Shown in pieces: positions 62,512 through 64,000 of a DNA stretch of 64,000 nt. The notes under the pieces are model-generated. The model had not been told where the DNA came from and made no database searches. It worked only from the letters and a program-made list of their open reading frames with translations. Source of the DNA: Letharia columbiana (taxonomy: Eukaryota > Ascomycota > Lecanoromycetes > Lecanorales > Parmeliaceae). The DNA lies in NCBI RefSeq assembly GCF_014066305.1, contig NW_023501044.1:946001-1010000 (forward strand), written 5' to 3'. The position numbers were made by a program, and so were the translations under genes. Positions within the stretch are counted from its first letter, which is position 1, and the number at the start of each line of letters is the position of its first letter.

Positions 62512-64000
62512 ATAAAAGAATAAGATAGAGCTAAATTAGAAAATCTTGAATTTGTATATATAGTTAATTATAAATTCGTTAGATCTACGCTTTTTAATTA
62601 GATATCGCGGGTAAATAAATTAGCGTTCGTAATTATTAAAAATCTACAAAAATCTATAAATAGAAGTCTTATTCTCTGAAATAATTAGCTCTCTACGAAT
62701 ACTATTTCTTTATAATTTAATAAATTATAAAGCTTAGTATTACGCTTTCTAACGCTATAAAAATAATAAAGTTTAATCTACTATTAATAAATTAAATAAA
62801 TATTTAAATATAATAATTATAGTAGTTATATTAGACGCGTTCAAGATTAAATAATAATCCTTTCACTTATTTATATAATTATTCTTCTTCTATAATTCTA
62901 CTAATCTATTAATTATAAATAAATTCGCCTTCGATACCCCTCGTCTAAATATTACTAAGTATCTAAGATATATATCTCTTTCGCTCGTCTTTTAAATCCC
63001 TTATTAATGCTCTTAAGCTATCTCTTAATAAATTTGCTATTATTAATAATCGAGGCCGTAGTTTAATAGCTATTTATTACTACTTATAAACGCGTTTAGA
63101 AGACTCTTAAAAAGAGTCTAAATAAATATATTCTTCTCTATATACTTCTTCTAAATTAGCGATAAATAGATTAAACTAATATTTAAATATTATAATTATA
63201 TTAAACGCGTTCGGTTTAGATATATATACCCCTTTTACTCGCCTCTTAGAGTCTCTATTAATACTTCTAGATTATCTCTTAACAAATTCGTTACTATTAA
63301 TAATTAAGGCTATAAGCGAGCTTAATAGCTATTTACTACTATTTATAAACGCGTTAAAAAACTCTTAAAAAGAGTCTAAATAAATACGTTCTTTTTTATA
63401 TACTTCTTTTAAGCCAGCGATAGATAGATTAAATTAATATTTAAATATTATAGTTATATTAAACGCGTTCGAAATCGAATAATAATTCTTTCACCTATTT
63501 ATATAATTATTCTTCTTTTATTATTCTACTAATTCTATTAATTCTACTAATATAAATATATTTACTCTCAATATTCTCGCACTTAATTAAATAAGAGAAG
63601 GATCTATAATAAGCGAATACGAAGAATATTACGGAGAATACTACGGAGAATATTATAAAGAATATTATAAAGATAATTATGAGCAGTAGTAATATAATAG
63701 ATCTACTCTCTACGATCTTATATTAATCTACTTAATTAGTATAAGAGAAGTTAATATAGTAGATAAATATAAAGAATACTATAGAGAAATTAAGCGATAA
63801 TAAGGTCTTTAGCACTAAAAATACGACTTAGCTCTCTAAGATTTCACGTTATATACTCTTTACGATTTTATATTAAATTATTATTTAGTAAGTTAAAAAT
63901 ATTACTATAACTTAGTCTATTATTCTTACTATATTAAGAAGTAAGAGAAGAAACTATAATAGATAAATGCGGAGAATACTATAAAGAAACTAAGTAGTAA
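62512..64000 (-). repeat. F repeat, copy 6 (reverse), runs off the window
   Basis: Starts ATTAGTATATATAAAAGAATAAG and follows F in reverse, with AACGCG-type units near 62834, 63203 and 63463 and the TACGGAGAATA-containing units from about 63600. The hairpin end is beyond position 64000. Confidence 0.75.

Noticed and set aside
58376..64000. F5 plus spacer plus F6 as one foldback transposon with 2-kb inverted ends
   Set aside because: The spacer is the continuing gag region of G at the expected position, so two independent insertions are more likely.
1..64000. Centromere or mitochondrial DNA because of the very low GC content
   Set aside because: The TpA excess with CpG retained and nested retroelements shows RIP; AT richness alone is no evidence for a centromere, and there are no mitochondrial genes.

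Overview
The window is a transposon graveyard from a filamentous ascomycete with strong repeat-induced point mutation (RIP). Almost all CpA/TpG dinucleotides have become TpA, while CpG, CpT and CpC survive. CAA, CAG and TGG codons have therefore turned into stops everywhere. I see no intact gene, rRNA, tRNA or CRISPR array; only short lightly mutated islands still look like normal DNA. The layout below comes from reading old reading frames through the RIP stops, from LTR pairs, from target-site duplications (TSDs) and from comparing copies within the window.

Left part (1-30385): a dead gypsy element (H, minus strand) is split by a copia element, E (1647-28519, TSD AAATC). E itself is split three times: by copia B (3246-10171, minus, TSD ACTTC), copia D (11585-18699, minus, one LTR clipped and about 1.4 kb of E deleted) and copia A (20324-27428, plus, TSD ATAAG). 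E, D and the later element G share a 152-bp LTR; A has a related 149-bp LTR; B has an unrelated 139-bp LTR. All the copia-type elements with a visible priming site have one next to the LTR that matches the anticodon arm of initiator tRNA-Met (half-tRNA priming).

Middle part (30386-48591): four copies of a TA-flanked miniature element (M1-M4; M2 lies further right), each exactly 666 bp including both TA, and copies of a roughly 2.3-kb non-coding repeat (F) made of internal tandem units. F1 carries a TA-flanked element X, which carries a complete 984-bp LTR miniature (mini-LTR, TSD ATTAT) with six 48-49-bp repeats. F1 also carries a 6.2-kb LINE (35524-41768, 17-bp TSD, recognisable reverse transcriptase). 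A fragment of a pogo/Fot-like transposase and an unidentified acidic-repeat coding relic lie between the repeats.

Right part (48592-64000): about 9 kb of very degraded repeat that I could not classify, interrupted by M2, then the 5' end of a further copia (G, LTR 57834-57985) whose gag is split by F5 and then by F6, which runs off the window.

Nothing here works as a cellular pathway. What the sequence does show is a relative insertion order several layers deep, with internal empty-site comparisons that confirm several insertion points to the base.
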